From Forficula auricularia (taxonomy: Eukaryota; Arthropoda; Insecta; Dermaptera; Forficulidae): DNA of 64,000 nt. The translations under genes and the position numbers were made by a program. Under the pieces are notes generated by a model. It did not search any database. It had not been told where the DNA came from and saw only the letters and a list, made by a program, of their open reading frames with translations. The stretch covers positions 12,066,048 to 12,130,047 of the forward strand of contig JALMQS010000085.1 of NCBI GenBank assembly GCA_024734495.1, in the 5' to 3' direction. Shown here one piece after another: positions 21,550-32,363 of this stretch (positions within the stretch are counted from its first letter, which is position 1; every line of letters starts with the position of its first letter).

Positions 21550-22795
21550 TCTATATATATAAAATTCTTTGCCCGTTACACTCACTCACTCACTCATCAT
21601 CAAAACAGCCAGAACCACTGGAGATAGAAACATGAAATTTGGAGAGGATATTAAATCTAAGACATAGGGGCTCACTAAGAAAGGATTTTCTGAAATTCGA
21701 CCCCTAAGGGGGTCAAGGGGGCAAAGTGTGTTTTCACTGATTATGCGATATCTCTTAAGGACGATAAAATATCTAATTGCTTTTTACTTATAAAAATACT
21801 AAATTAAAAGATTTGAAAAACTAATTTCAGGATTTTTTGAAATTCGACCCCTAAAGGGGTCAAAAGGAGCAAAATATCTTTGCAATGTGTTTACACTAAT
21901 TATGCATTTTCAATTAAGAACGATAAGATATCTACTTGATTTTTACTTAATAAAATTCTAAATACAAATATCTAAAAAGTGTTTTCAGGATTTTTTGAAA
22001 TTCGACTCCCAACTATCCAAAATGTGAGTGGGGGTCAAAAATTAAAACTCTCTCCGATCTTGATCAAATTTTGTAGAGTTATTCTTTATTACTTTAAGAA
22101 ACTATTCCTGTAAAAATCAACTATCAAAATTGACTGTATGGGAGCAAAGGGGGGGGGCAAATTATAGAATTTTTTTAGCTTTTTAGTACATTTACTCTTT
22201 AGAAAACTGTGGATTATTTATTTGCAAATATCTAAAAAATAATTTCAAGATTTTTGTAATCCGACGCCCCCCCCCCTCAACTATCCAAAATGTGAGTGGA
22301 GGTCAAAAATTAAAACTCTCTCCGATCTTGATCAAATTTTGTAGAGTTATTCTTTATTACTTTAAGAAACTATTCCTGTAAAAATCAACTATCAAAATTG
22401 ACTGTATGGGGGCGAAAGGGGGGGGGGGGCAAAATATAGAAATTTTTAGCTTTTTTGTACATTTACTCTTTAGAAAACTGAGAGTTATTTATTTGCAAAT
22501 ATCTAAAAAATAATTTCAACCTCCCAAAATGTGAGTGGGGGCAAAAAATTAATACTCTCTCCGATATAGATCAAATTTTATAATGTTAGTTTTTAAGACT
22601 ATATAAAATGTATGCTGTAAAAATCAATAGCCAAAATGAGTGCGTGGGGGCGAAAGAGGGGGCAAAATATTACAAATATATATTACAGACCTAATAATCA
22701 CATGCCGAGACGCTGCCCGCCAGGGCCACCTGCCCGGAGGGCTGAGCTGTTGAAGGCGTGCCGAAGGCACGCCTGGAGCAGCTCGTGGCTATATA
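21550..22795 (+). mobile_element. Helitron-like element with internal tandem repeats
   Basis: It begins A|TCTATATATATAAAATTC followed by CACTCACTCACTCAT, and ends with GCGTGCC GAA GGCACGC, then CTGGAGCAGCTCG and T. The interior has three tandem copies of a unit of roughly 240-270 bp starting TGTGAGTGGGGG (22023, 22291, 22530). Each contains CTCTCCGAT(C/A)T(T/A)GATCAAATTT and a G-run. It is non-coding. As in family Y, the end is CTCG|T. Confidence 0.55.
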
Positions 22796-22833
22796 AGTGG
22801 CGTGCGGTTGTCCATGAATGTGATGGATGCGGC

Positions 22834-23098
22834 CAGTGGCGTAGGCAGAAAATTTTCATGAGTGTGGGGGGGGGGGGTCAATCCACAAAGCAAAATATTT
22901 GGTGGAAATTATTTTTTATTAAAACAAATAGGTACTTCAAGAAATTAAAAAAGAACACAATTCTTGATTAAACATATGAAATTTGTTTAATTACGGTTGT
23001 TTTCCAAAAGAAACGGTTTGTCGTTGCCGTTACACATCCCATGAGCCGTGCTCTTGGGGGTTATTGACTCCCCCCTTACCCCCGCGGCTACGCCTCTG
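22834..23098. mobile_element. hAT-type MITE, CAGTGGCGTAG family
   Basis: Termini CAGTGGCGTAGGC and inverted CAGAGGCGTAGCC flank 265 bp, with a perfect 8-bp duplication GATGCGGC at 22826-22833 and 23099-23106. G-run and C-run blocks lie just inside the ends. The TIR sequence and 8-bp duplication fit widespread animal hAT MITEs. Confidence 0.85.
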
Positions 23099-23106
23099 GA
23101 TGCGGC

Positions 23107-24105
23107 GTATCCCTAAAATTTAAGCTAGCAAATTTAAAGAATATGGAAAGTATTTTCCAGATTTCCTATTTATATGACTTCATATCTTATATAAAAATAC
23201 TTTTGATTTTATGAGATTAAAAAGTGAATTAGTTTAAATGTACCTACTTGGAGCCTAAATTTGATTTAAAATCTATAAATTCCATAAAAAGATTAATGGT
23301 GAAAAAGTAGCAGAAATATTTGATTTAAGGTAGTTCTTTCACAAATACAAAAATTCAAGAAGTCTTCGAAACTTTGAATATAAGTCAGTAAAAGCATAAT
23401 AAATACATTGTTGAAATTTGAAGACGATTTACCACACCAAACATGAAATAATTGGAATTAAAAATGAAATTTTTTACATATGGTAGATTGGAAAAGCGTG
23501 GGAAAATTATAATTATTTTTTTTTCATTGAAGGACTTTCAACATCTTGATGAAAAACTAATAATTTATTCGGAGTAACTTAAAAAAAAATTGTAATTATT
23601 TACCTCGTAGTTTTGATAAAAAATAAAAAAAACATATTTGTGCGATTATTTTTAGTGGAGGGGATATAAGATCAATGGCTTTGAAACGATCCATTCTTAA
23701 AACAGGATATAGTAGTGTGAGAAGTACAGTCACGTTAAAAAAACATAAACTAAAATTTTAGCATCGTTCTTATGTATAGAGTGGTTATGAGGCTAAAAAA
23801 AATTGTGTGGTTTGTCGCGAAAGAACTACTTTAAAAGAATTAATTTATATCTATATTTTCCACGATAAAAACAACATATGAAAAGAATTAAATCGCCAGA
23901 AGATAGCCAAAGTGAAAAATAGACTATTTAAAATTAATTCTAAAAAAATCTAATTTTAGTTTTGAAAAATAAAGAAAAATTCAATGGTGCGGTTTTTAAT
24001 TTGCAAAAGAAGCGAAGAATAAAATAATATTTAAAAAAATGAGCGAGTCTTTTTGGGACAGCATTCCTTGGTTGAAAAGTCACCGCCCGGCACTGATCTA
24101 TATTA
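23107..24105. other. No gene recognised
   Basis: AT-rich sequence without internal repeats that I can see. No long frame and no family resemblance. Confidence 0.35.
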
Positions 24106-24252
24106 TACAGGGTGTCCCATATCACAACGATAAACCGTGAACAGGGGATAGGGCAATTTAAGACAGTCCTGAACATGAAATTATTAGCTATAATAGTATT
24201 AATGCCATTAATGGCCAAAGATTAGATAAATCAAGATGAGACATAATTGATT

Positions 24253-24255
<3 letters not shown>

Positions 24256-24292
<37 letters not shown>
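24256..24292. repeat. (TA)n microsatellite
   Basis: An uninterrupted TA run of about 36 bp, directly left of the Helitron-like element. Confidence 0.85.
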
Positions 24293-24293
<1 letters not shown>

Positions 24294-24297
<4 letters not shown>

Positions 24298-25230
24298 GGG
24301 GTTTTTTGATACTGTACATTGGTCCAAATCACTCCAAATTTTGGTTGCTGACACGTATCGAGCAAAGCTATGAGCGAAAAACACCCTCAACAAAATTCCT
24401 GTCTGTCTGTATCTCTGTATGTATGTCTGTCATGTCTGTTTCAGTGGTTTCCGAAAAGTTGCTCACGATTCACATAAAAACGACTGAGTGAAATTTCATA
24501 TTTACATCAGATTAGATATATAACGTTTTGATATTTTGACCCCAGAAGGGGTTTGGGGGGGGAGCACGAATGAAAATTATCAAATAACTCCTAAACTATT
24601 AACCCTACGGAAAATTTTATGATAGACAAAGTTGTAGAGGATGTGGTTTCTGACAACTTTTGTTTAAAAAATTCCCCCAAAAAACCATCCAAAAAGGGGA
24701 GGAGTGAAAAAATGTAAATTCTTGCCCTTGGAGCAAAATCAACCAAATTTTGAATACACAATCTCTGGGCCTCTAGAGAGCTAGAAATGCAAAAACTAAC
24801 AAACCAAAATGGGGGGGGGGGGTGAAAAAATGAAAATTCTTTCTCTTGGACCAAACTCAACCAAATTTTGTAAACATAATCTGTGGGTCACTAGAAGGCG
24901 GTGGAATGGGGGTGGGGTGAGGAGTGAGGCGGACTAGGGTGGGGGTGCAGTGAGTGGTTCGGGGTGGAGTCCGGGGGGCATAGCGGGGGGTGGGGTGCGG
25001 TTTGTGGTGTGGAGACGGGGTTTGGGAACGGGGGTGGGGGTGCTGGGTGGTTTTCAGGGGGGTGGTGGGTGGGAGTGGGGGTGGTGGGTTAGGTGCGGAA
25101 TGGAGTGTTGGGGTGGTGGTGTGTGGGGGGTCATGGTGCGGGGGGGGGGGGGGGTTGAGAGCTGGGGGTCCAGGAGGCGTGCCTCCTGGATAGCTAGAAG
25201 AGCCGCCGAGGGCGAAGCCTGTGCAGCTAG
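24294..25230 (+). mobile_element. Helitron-like element, G-rich interior
   Basis: The 3' end has the perfect hairpin CCAGGAGGC/GCCTCCTGG and ends GTGCAGCTAG before a T, i.e. CTRR|T. The 5' boundary is unclear because it runs into the TA repeat. 24900-25165 is extremely G-rich on this strand, and its apparent frames are composition artefacts. The 24600-24880 block shares ACCAAATTTTG and GGGGGGTGAAAAAATGAAAA phrases with 4300-4560 and 30040-30230. Confidence 0.55.
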
Positions 25231-25309
25231 TATTAAATAAGAAACACTAGCAATGGATGGAAATAAATAGATTTTCGAAATATGTTGCTTATATATTTTT
25301 TAAAAATAT

Positions 25310-26115
25310 AATGGAAAGGAAGAAATCTCCATTAACAGGGCAGCCTGTAGGGTAGACTAGTTTCTACGTTGTAAATCCAAAGCGAATGCATAGATTCCAG
25401 GGGCTAAAGAGATCAATTAAATACGAGGTTAGACCAGCCAGTCCTGGAGGATCTTGAATTTATTTTTCTTTCTTATAAACTTATAATATACAAACTATAC
25501 ATTATCGCAGAATGGATGAAAATAAAAATGTATTTAATTAAAAACTAAATTCAGAATAAATAAATCGGATTCTATAAATATTCATTTAAATGTGTTGAAA
25601 ATCGAAAGGGAAAGTATACAAATATAGTTAGTAAATCGCATTTCAATGGCCACATACCAATCGCTTAAGGGTATAAATAAAATCATATTGATATATTTTT
25701 AAATAAAATTATACATAAACTAGAAATTAGTCAAAATTGAAGTAAATAGTGAAAAATAAGTGAAAAAATATCAATTAACTTAAATATCATTTATTACATT
25801 CACAGGCATAAAAACAAATAATTAATTAGAAAATAAATAGTTAAACTCACCAGGATGCTGGAGGAATCTCTAGTGGGCTGCTTGTGGTCTCCCATGCACG
25901 TCTCTCGAGTCTGCCTGCAGAATAAAAAATATTTCAGAATAAATTCCCGTTAGGTTTTCTTTTTTATCTCTGTTGACAAACATGAGTGAATTTATCAGGC
26001 AAAATTATTAGGAAAAATTCAATTATCATTTTCCATTGAATTCTCTATAGGGTTTCTCATCGAGTTGTCATCAAAAACAGCCTATTTCAAAATACCTGTT
26101 CTATATTTGAATTGT
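25310..26115 (-). repeat. Segmental duplicate, copy 2 (contains exon-like unit A2)
   Basis: It is the counterpart of 10140-11910 without the two insertions found there. Matching phrases include GGTAGACTAGT(T/C)TCTACGTTG, AAACTATACATTAT and GACAAACATGAGTGAATTTATC. Confidence 0.6.
25851..25914 (-). other. Exon-like unit A2 (64 nt, splice-bounded)
   Basis: Minus strand: TTTTTTATTCTGCAG, 64 nt, then GTGAGT. Compared with A1 it lacks 7 nt near the 5' side, which shifts the frame. The 3' side still reads RAWETTSSPLEIPPAS in one open frame. A frame-breaking deletion with intact splice sites suggests either decay or a non-coding exon. Confidence 0.4.
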
Positions 26116-26439
26116 AAATTATTCCCGATATTTAGGACAAGGTACTGAATTTCACCATTTTCAAAAAAATGCCTATAACTCGAAAACTATGAGACTTTTA
26201 TTAAAAAAATGTTGTAAGTTCAGGACCGTCGTAAATCGCACTATCCCCTGTTCTCGGTTTATCGTTGTGATACGGGACACCCTGTATATATTAGGGTGTT
26301 CCTTTTATTTCACTGATTTTTGAAATTTGTGTTATACCTACCAAATAAAAATATTTAAAAAAAAATCTGTAAAATTTGAGCTCTTAATTTTGACAGTAAC
26401 ACGTGCCTCAAAGCTTTGTAAGTTTTAAATGAAAAAATA

Positions 26440-27351
26440 GAGTAAATCCGGGAGAGATGCCGCACATTTTACAAAACCATTATTCTAAAGCCCATGGTAC
26501 ATATAACTATAAAGTAAATAGTTGTTATGTTAACACAATAAAATATATTAAGTGTGTAATGGATTATTATTAAATTAAAAACAGTATAATAAGTAGAAAA
26601 AATGTATTTGTAAAACGTTGCTCTCTGGCGTCTCACGCACAGGTGTCAGGGGGATGCTTTTTAAATTACAAATTACAATTGTAGTAAAAACTTTGTTATT
26701 AAAAGTATATAAGAACTAAAAATTTTTGTAAGATATAAACAGAGCTAAAAATATATATTTTGAACATAGAAAGTTCTTTAAAGATTGTAAACAAGATTTT
26801 GCCAAATGGAAACAATAGTAATTGAACAATAATTAGTCTTTTTTAGAAATTTTTCGATTTTGGCGACCACAAACGTCACAAAATTCTTCAAAATAGTGGA
26901 GAACTCAAGAAGCCATCTCTGGCATGTTGCACAACGCAACCAATCACATTTCTTAGAAGTTGAAGAGTAGTTTTCATTAGAGTGTGGCATCTCAACCATA
27001 TACTACGAGTGAGATGCCACCCCTCCTCTTGCCGCGATTAGTAGCAAACAAACATTTTTTACTAAAGGTTTCGTTGTTTACTATCTATTTGACTTTATTC
27101 GAATATTTAAAATATTAGCTCTTAATAAATTCATAAGAAAAACTTTAGAGTGTGTAATGAGAGTCTTATCTTCGATTTTAGCTTCTAGTCAGTAAAATAT
27201 TCTTCACAATCAGATAAAAACAGTTTTCCTATCAATATAAACGTCCAAACTGATAAGGCGGACTGGCCTGCGCTAGGATCTAGCTGGTACTTTTTGAACT
27301 ACAAGGGGTGCGGCATCTCTCCCGAGTGTGGCGTCTGTCCCGGATTTACCC
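26440..27351. mobile_element. TA-inserted TIR transposon (pogo/Tigger-like?)
   Basis: Ends GAGTAAATCCGGGAGAGATG and, inverted, GGGTAAATCCGGGACAGACG are flanked by TA (26438-26439 and 27352-27353). The interior includes a decayed zinc-finger frame (26820-26990) and an internal pair of GTGCGGCATCTC/GAGATGCCACCCC blocks. The superfamily assignment rests on TA duplication and the zinc-finger remnant, so it is tentative. Confidence 0.55.
26820..26990 (-). pseudogene. Transposase C-terminal zinc-finger remnant
   Basis: Minus strand reads DWLRCATCQRW, LLEF, then after a frame change KNFCDVCGRQ. W-x2-C-x2-C-x2-W followed by F-x-C/F-C-x2-C is the PHD-like or treble-clef pattern found at the C-terminus of several transposases. 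It needs a frameshift to be continuous, so it is dead. Confidence 0.45.
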
Positions 27352-27379
27352 TACCATAAAAATTCGCTATACTACACTG

Positions 27380-28190
27380 TGGATAAAGTAAAAAAATCTA
27401 ATGATTTGTGATAAATTGCAATTAGGGGAAATATTTAACTGTATACAATAAATAGCCTGGAAATAATTGGATCAACGAGAACGAGAAAAGAAACAAAACA
27501 GAAGGAGAAGAAAGAAAAAAACCAACAACTTGCCATTAGATAAATCCCCCCTGGCCCCCATGCCCCCTGCCCCCACCCAAACTTTGGGGAATTCTCGTAA
27601 CAATAATTCCAAGGCAGAGTTCTAATTTCTACGACAGATAGAAAAGAATTGCAACAACTATTAACTTGACAGAGTTTCTTATTTCTTTTTCCCTCCACTT
27701 CCTCTTCTTTCTTAAGAATTACGAATTGTTAATTGTCTTGTGAGAAGAAAAAAGAAGGGGTGGGGGGTGAAATGACACCCCTTCCACACCCACTTGACAT
27801 GGTGTATAGCACTGCAAGTGGGGCTTTATTTTTTAATTTCAAATGGAATGTTATAGAAAAGAGAAATGAAATATTTCGGATCTTTTAATTTTGTCTTACA
27901 CAGTGAATAAATAGAACTAAAGAGAAATAGAGAGGGAAAATTTTATTAAGTTCATAATCAAGTAGAATAAAATAAATAATAAAAGTCATTTCTATGAAGT
28001 GATTAAAAAGTTGAAAAGTAAAGTAAAGTTGGAGGAGCAAAATATATTAAAAGTTTTTTAAAAACTCATGGTCTGATCTCTGAGCGTTTTTTGGATATTT
28101 AACAATTTTTTAGAGAGAGAAAATTAAAAAGCTAAAACTTGGAAATACTACCTTCATCAAAAAGTTTTTTAGAAAATAAAAATACAAATT
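27380..28190. other. Unique, less AT-rich stretch; no gene
   Basis: Non-repetitive within the window, with a purine-rich block (27470-27530), a C-rich block (27545-27585) and a G-run (27755). No splice-bounded open frame is recognised. Retained host intron or intergenic sequence is plausible. Confidence 0.35.
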
Positions 28191-28194
28191 AATT

Positions 28195-28285
28195 CATCAA
28201 AATCGATATTGTCCCATTCAAAGTACTCCCCATCGACTGCAGCGCACTTATGCCAAGCCGCTTGATCCAATCCCCGAAACATTTT
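28195..28285 (-). pseudogene. mariner transposase C-terminal scrap
   Basis: The minus strand reads FRGLDQAAWHKCAAVDGEYFE followed by WDNIDFDE. W-H-K-C-x5-GEYFE is typical of the extreme C-terminus of mariner-type transposases. Nothing else of the element is recognisable nearby. Confidence 0.6.
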
Positions 28286-28559
28286 TTATTATTACATTTT
28301 GAGTTAAAAACAGTGGGAAAATGTTGAAGAAGTGTTATGTTAGGGGTGGGTGCGTGGTGCGTGTCCGAGCTGCCCGCCTAATTGGTGGGGGACCTAACAA
28401 TGATTTGGACAGGGCGATGTTCGTGCCCTGGTAAAAAGCTGCTTTCGGTGGTGGGGAAGGGCTCTGCCAGCTAGTTGGTGGGGAAGGGCTCTACCCACCT
28501 AGTTGGTGGGTCAAGGGCTGCTTGCTGGATCTGGTATTGTACCTTTTTTGATATGTTTG
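28286..28559. other. G-rich unique block with short tandem units
   Basis: Repeated CTAGTTGGTGGG and GGGGAAGGGCTCT phrases (28455-28520). No gene. Confidence 0.35.
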
Positions 28560-29345
28560 TTCAGGCATAACTTCTTTGTTTATGAACCGATATTAATGAT
28601 TCTTTTTTATTGAAAAGAGGGTACCTTAGGGGTGATACTATATTAATTTGGTCAAGTTCTGAAGATATGATCAATGACGAAATAACGTAAATCTCCAATT
28701 CTTATGACCAAATAATCGAAATTATAATAAATAAAATCTTTTATAAAAAAAAAATCTTAAAACATTCATTTAAAAACCCGCAAACGTTTCGAGAGAATTT
28801 CTATATTTTTGAATTGAATTTTATTATCATTTTCTAATTCATTCGCCCGACGCTTTCTCTTACGAGATGCATGCAAGGTATTATATTAAGTCACTATTAA
28901 TAACATCACTAAAAAGAGAAAAATAAAAATAATTTTTAATAAAAAAAATAAAACCGACTTCAAAAAAATTAAATGCAACAAATAAAATAATAATAACTTG
29001 AAAATCAAATAAAATACACTAAAAGGTATAAAATAATTATCTTATTTAGTTACAAATAAACGACGAAATATTAACATGAAATTACTTTTTGAAGTCGGTG
29101 CCAAACAAACTATGCCTATAAGCGAGCGTACCCGCCAAACGTACTAAGTAAGATCCGTCGAGTGCGATTCATAAAAGGTATATGTTTGGCACCGACTTCA
29201 AAGTAATTTCATGTTAATATTTCGTCGTTTAGTTGTAACTAAATAAGATAATTATTTTATACATTTTAGTGGATTTTATTTTATTTTTTAAGTTATTATT
29301 ATTTTATATGTTGCATTTAATTTTTTTGAAGTCGGTTTTTTTATT
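28560..29345 (+). mobile_element. ACCGACTTC fold-back element, copy 2
   Basis: The asymmetric part (28560-28930, with TTCAGGCATAACTTCTTTG) is interrupted at about 28690-28880 by unrelated sequence. The palindrome (28950-29345) has AACGACGAAATATTAACATG in each arm and ATCCGTCGAGTGCGATTC at its centre. No coding frame. Confidence 0.6.
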
Positions 29346-29359
29346 AAAAATTATTTTTT

Positions 29360-30010
29360 ATCCTCCTTATAAAGTAAATTAAAAAATTAAATTTTTAAAA
29401 TGAGAAAATATTTTTTTTTATGAACTCAATATTAGGACCTCCCAGACGTACGAGTAATTATAGATTTTAAGAAAATTATAAGTTTTTAATTTGAATAGAG
29501 AATTAAAAGAATATAAATTTATTGAATATCAAAATTGTATTAAAAATTATAATAAGATAGAGACTTACAGTGAGTTTCTTGATGAAGCCGAGATGATTCC
29601 AGAATTCCAATTTCATTGGAGTTAAGAGAGGCCCATGCCCTGGAAAATAAAATTAAGCTTAACATTCGGAAATATAAAATAAATATATTATACAAATATT
29701 TTAAAGAAGAAACGTTTATTAAAAATGCAGGCGTTTCAGGAGAAATTCTTACTTTAAATTTGAAAATTTTTAGAAAATAGTAAGTACTTTAAAAAGAAAT
29801 ATATAAAGCGATTATAAAAAAAAACATTTTGAAAATAGTCAATGATACAGATAGTCTGTAAAATGAAATTACCTTCAATAAAAATAAAAAAAATATAAAT
29901 ATTAACGAAAAATTATTTTTCTCTAAAAATGTTTGATAAATATTAGAAAAACAATTCATATTTGACTTTTTGTTAATTAAATTTTTGTTTTTTAACATTT
30001 AGAACAATTC
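29360..30010 (-). repeat. Segmental duplicate, B-part copy 2 (empty LINE site)
   Basis: Counterpart of 18840-19190 plus 20490-20775. At 29705 the sequence is continuous where copy 1 contains 1.3 kb of LINE and Helitron. Confidence 0.6.
29569..29639 (-). other. Exon-like unit B2 (71 nt, splice-bounded)
   Basis: Minus strand: ATTTTATTTTCCAG, 71 nt, then GTAAGT, same length as B1. The second frame is open (AWASLNSNEIGILESSRLHQ) and aligns with B1 in the same phase, with conservation concentrated at NEIGILESS. Preserved length and phase argue for past or present exon function. The product is unknown. Confidence 0.45.
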
Positions 30011-30029
30011 TAAAATAAATTGTTTTTTT

Positions 30030-30576
30030 TTTATGTACCTATACAAAATTTGGTTGAGTTTGGTTAACGGGCTACAATTTTCATTTTTGACCCCATCCCC
30101 CCTTATTTTGAGAGTTTTGCATTCCTAGCCTTCAAGGGACCCACAGAATATGTATACAAAATTTGGTTGAGTTTGGTCCAACGGGCTAGAATTTTCATTT
30201 TTGACCCTCCCCCCATTTTGAAGGGGTTGAAAGATAGAAAGTTTGGATTTTTGGAATTTTTCCATTGTTTGTGTCCCATCCCAAACTCTACTAGCAAGCG
30301 AAATTTCATGATGCTGGAATGATTGGAAGTACCCTATAGATTTTGATGACCTGACAGTGAGTGAGTGAGTGCCAAAATTAGCCATTTTATCAGGTCCATA
30401 TCTCATAATAAGATGGATTACATAATTACATGCATATAATTTAAGCTCTGTATCTCAAATGGATTTCCGAGCTGCAGGGAGTCGAAATTGGCTCGAAATG
30501 ATTCGTGTAAATAACGCACAGCTCGTGACGGCCAAGCTAATGCTCGAAATTGGTCTGCGCACACTGTGCACTTTGA
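30030..30576 (-). mobile_element. Helitron-like 5' part
   Basis: Minus strand begins A|TCAAAGTGCACAGTGTGCGC and continues with TTTACACGAATCATTTCGAG, CACTCACTCACTCACTG and the ACCAAATTTTGTATACATA module. The organisation parallels 54889-54350 (-) and 59307-59900 (+). No 3' hairpin is present, so it is truncated. Confidence 0.45.
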
Positions 30577-30764
30577 TTATAATAGTCTATATTCATTAAG
30601 TAGGTATATGTATCAAGCAGGAGACAACCTCGATGATAATCTTTAAAGAATTTGGTGTCGGTTCTAGGTGAAACATTTTAATAGATAATAAGTAAAAATA
30701 TATTTTTCTAGGTGGGTTTCATAAATAAAACAAATATATGTTTTGAGTTTTTATTATTTGACAA

Positions 30765-31200
30765 CTCCATTATGTTCTTCCCTTAGATCATATGGAATTA
30801 CTCCTGCTTTGTATAATAACAATAATTTAGGCTCTCGATTAATTAATAATAAAATAGACAAAATTGATAAATTAGACAAAGCAGTAGTATATAAATTGAC
30901 ATGTGATGATTGTGACGCATTTTACATATGACAGACTGGCCGTTCCTTCAGAAAACGCTACTCCGAGCATGTTGGTGCTCTTAAACGCCTTGACTGATCA
31001 TATAACATTAATTTACTATAGAATCAACCTCTGCTTTCGCCATTCATTTACATTCCTTTAATCATTCGGCATCTATTAATAATCCTATTCCTATTCATTT
31101 TGAAAGAAAAGGCCTTAGGTTGGATCTTTTAGAGTCTACTGAAATTAAAAGAGCCTTTTCAAATAATAACAACTTAATAACCAATTAGAAGTTAATAAAA
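30765..31200 (+). pseudogene. Penelope GIY-YIG endonuclease remnant
   Basis: Readable parts: AVVYKLTCDDCDAFYI, a TGA stop, QTGRSFRKRYSEHVGALKR, then in a shifted frame SAFAIHLHSFNHSASINN and HFERKGLRLDLLESTEI. The Cys-x2-Cys before a Y-I-x-QTGR motif and the distal H-F-x-H and KGLRLDLLE blocks match the GIY-YIG module of Penelope-like elements. At least one stop and frameshifts make it non-functional. The reverse-transcriptase part is missing. Confidence 0.75.
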
Positions 31201-31603
31201 ATACGATTATAGATTATATTTTATAATATAAATAACTTTGAAAGTTTATATTGGGAAAATAAGGACAAGTTTTTTATGTATGAGTTTTTTATTTATCCAC
31301 CAACGTCTAGTTCTAGTTTAAAAAAACAGGGTTGCTTTATTCTATATATATATATGTGATTTCTGTTTTGTATTAATGAAATTGTTAATATAAAAAGAAA
31401 AAATTGTGTTTTTTTTGTGAATGTGCCAAATATTTTTTGAAAATTGTATTCTGATGGCCTTCAATGGTAACGAAGGTAATAAGAAAATTTAGACGAATGT
31501 GTGACATGACTATTTGGTAGGTAAACTATTAATACATGTTTGTTTTTGAATTCTAATTGTACTATTGTAAATTCATATCAAGAATGTTCTTATAATTGTA
31601 GAA

Positions 31604-31640
31604 GCCCTGAAGAAGTCGGCAAAGTCGACGAAACGTTGGT
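31604..31640 (+). ncRNA. Hammerhead-like ribozyme motif, family G
   Basis: Order GCC, CTGAAGA, A, GTCG-GCAAAG-T-CGAC stem II, GAAACGTT, GGT. Stem I has three pairs including a G-T wobble. The cleavage triplet would be GTT. It lies downstream of the GIY-YIG remnant, the expected place for a terminal-repeat ribozyme. Confidence 0.45.
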
Positions 31641-32015
31641 GGATAAATAAAAAAGTCACACATAAAAAACTTGTCCTTATTTTCCCAATATAAACTTTCA
31701 AATTAATACAAATTATGGACGGAAATGATAATAATAATATAAATAACCTAAAAATTATTTTCAAAATTTCTATTTTAATATTTTACTATTGTTTCTTTCG
31801 AGTTCGTAACCCACCCTCCCTTCCCTTATTCTACTTCTTCCTTCCTTTATTTCTAAGTCCAGGTATAATTATAAGCCCTAGTTAAACCCCTTTGTTCATT
31901 TGTCTATAAATACAATAATCAATACCGCATTCTTTCCCCCCACCATGTACGTTCTTCCCAAATGAACTTCACTTATACATATGTTTCCAATTTTATATTT
32001 AGTTTTCTTTTGTAA

Positions 32016-32054
32016 CTCCTGATGATGGGCTCATAACCCGAAATATATATCGAG
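32016..32054 (+). ncRNA. Hammerhead-like ribozyme motif, family A
   Basis: CTC, CTGATGA, T, GGGCTCATAACCC stem II, GAAA, TATATATC, GAG. Intact core apart from the extra T. Three-pair stem I. Confidence 0.5.
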
Positions 32055-32261
32055 ATAAAAACTCAAAACATATATTTGTTTTATTTGTGAAACCCACCTA
32101 GAAAAATATACTTTTACTTATTAACCTCGTTGATTTCTTGAACAAATCATCAATTCTGCTACTCTATACAAACTAAATCTTTTCACTAATAAAATAAATA
32201 AATAAGCGCAAATATTTCTATTAAGCCAGAAGGTATAATCTGAATAACTTTCTGTTTCCAG

Positions 32262-32363
32262 GTATCATGGATAAGAAGAAAAGATTACCACCTGTTAACG
32301 GTGGGCTTAACCACGTATACAGGCGACGACCGATATCAAGCCATTCATCTGCAGCATTCAGAG
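32262..32363 (+). CDS. dpr: Internal exon of a Dpr-family immunoglobulin protein
   Basis: This is a 102-nt exon, phase 0 at both ends: acceptor ATAACTTTCTGTTTCCAG, donor GTAAGC. It encodes 34 residues starting VSWIRRKDYHLLTVG and containing TYTGDDRYQAIH, ending HSE. This is the C-C'-C'' strand region of the first Ig domain of Dpr proteins (W of the Ig core, then K/RD-x-LLTVG-x-x-TYT-x-D-x-R-F/Y). Dprs are neuronal cell-surface proteins that bind DIP partners in synaptic wiring. The preceding exon (with the B-strand Cys) and the following one (normally beginning D/EWTL) are not seen, so flanking introns are long. The paralogue is not assigned. An ATG at 32267 is in another frame and not taken as a start. 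Confidence 0.85.

Larger units (their letters stand above)
24108..26284. mobile_element. Inverted pair of TIRs bracketing 2.2 kb (possible composite)
   Basis: Left end CAGGGTGTCCCATATCACAA and right end (inverted) CAGGGTGTCCCGTATCACAA match over roughly 75 bp, both next to TA. This is the form of a TA-inserted DNA transposon. Between them lie a Helitron and the segmental duplicate carrying exon-like unit A2. Either this is one element that acquired host sequence, or two independent end fragments. Confidence 0.45.
30638..32122 (+). mobile_element. Penelope-like composite with 12-bp target-site duplication
   Basis: Flanking 12-mers AACCTCGATGAT (30626-30637) and AACCTCGTTGAT (32123-32134) differ at one base and lie within a copy of the CAAGCAG repeat. 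The element starts with family A terminal sequence, carries a broken Penelope GIY-YIG frame (30765-31200), then an inverted pair (31235-31310 and 31620-31700) with a hammerhead-like motif, and ends with an inverted family A module including another motif. It sits about 140 bp upstream of the dpr exon, in the same strand sense as that gene. Confidence 0.7.

Noticed and set aside
24950..25240. Long open frames in the G-rich block (Gly/Trp/Val-rich peptide)
   Set aside because: Composition artefact of a G-run-rich Helitron interior. No domain, no codon periodicity, and G homopolymers inside.
28440..28520. Resemblance of CTAGTTGGTGGGG to a bacterial 16S rRNA phrase
   Set aside because: It is a short tandem repeat of its own, with no surrounding rRNA sequence or structure.
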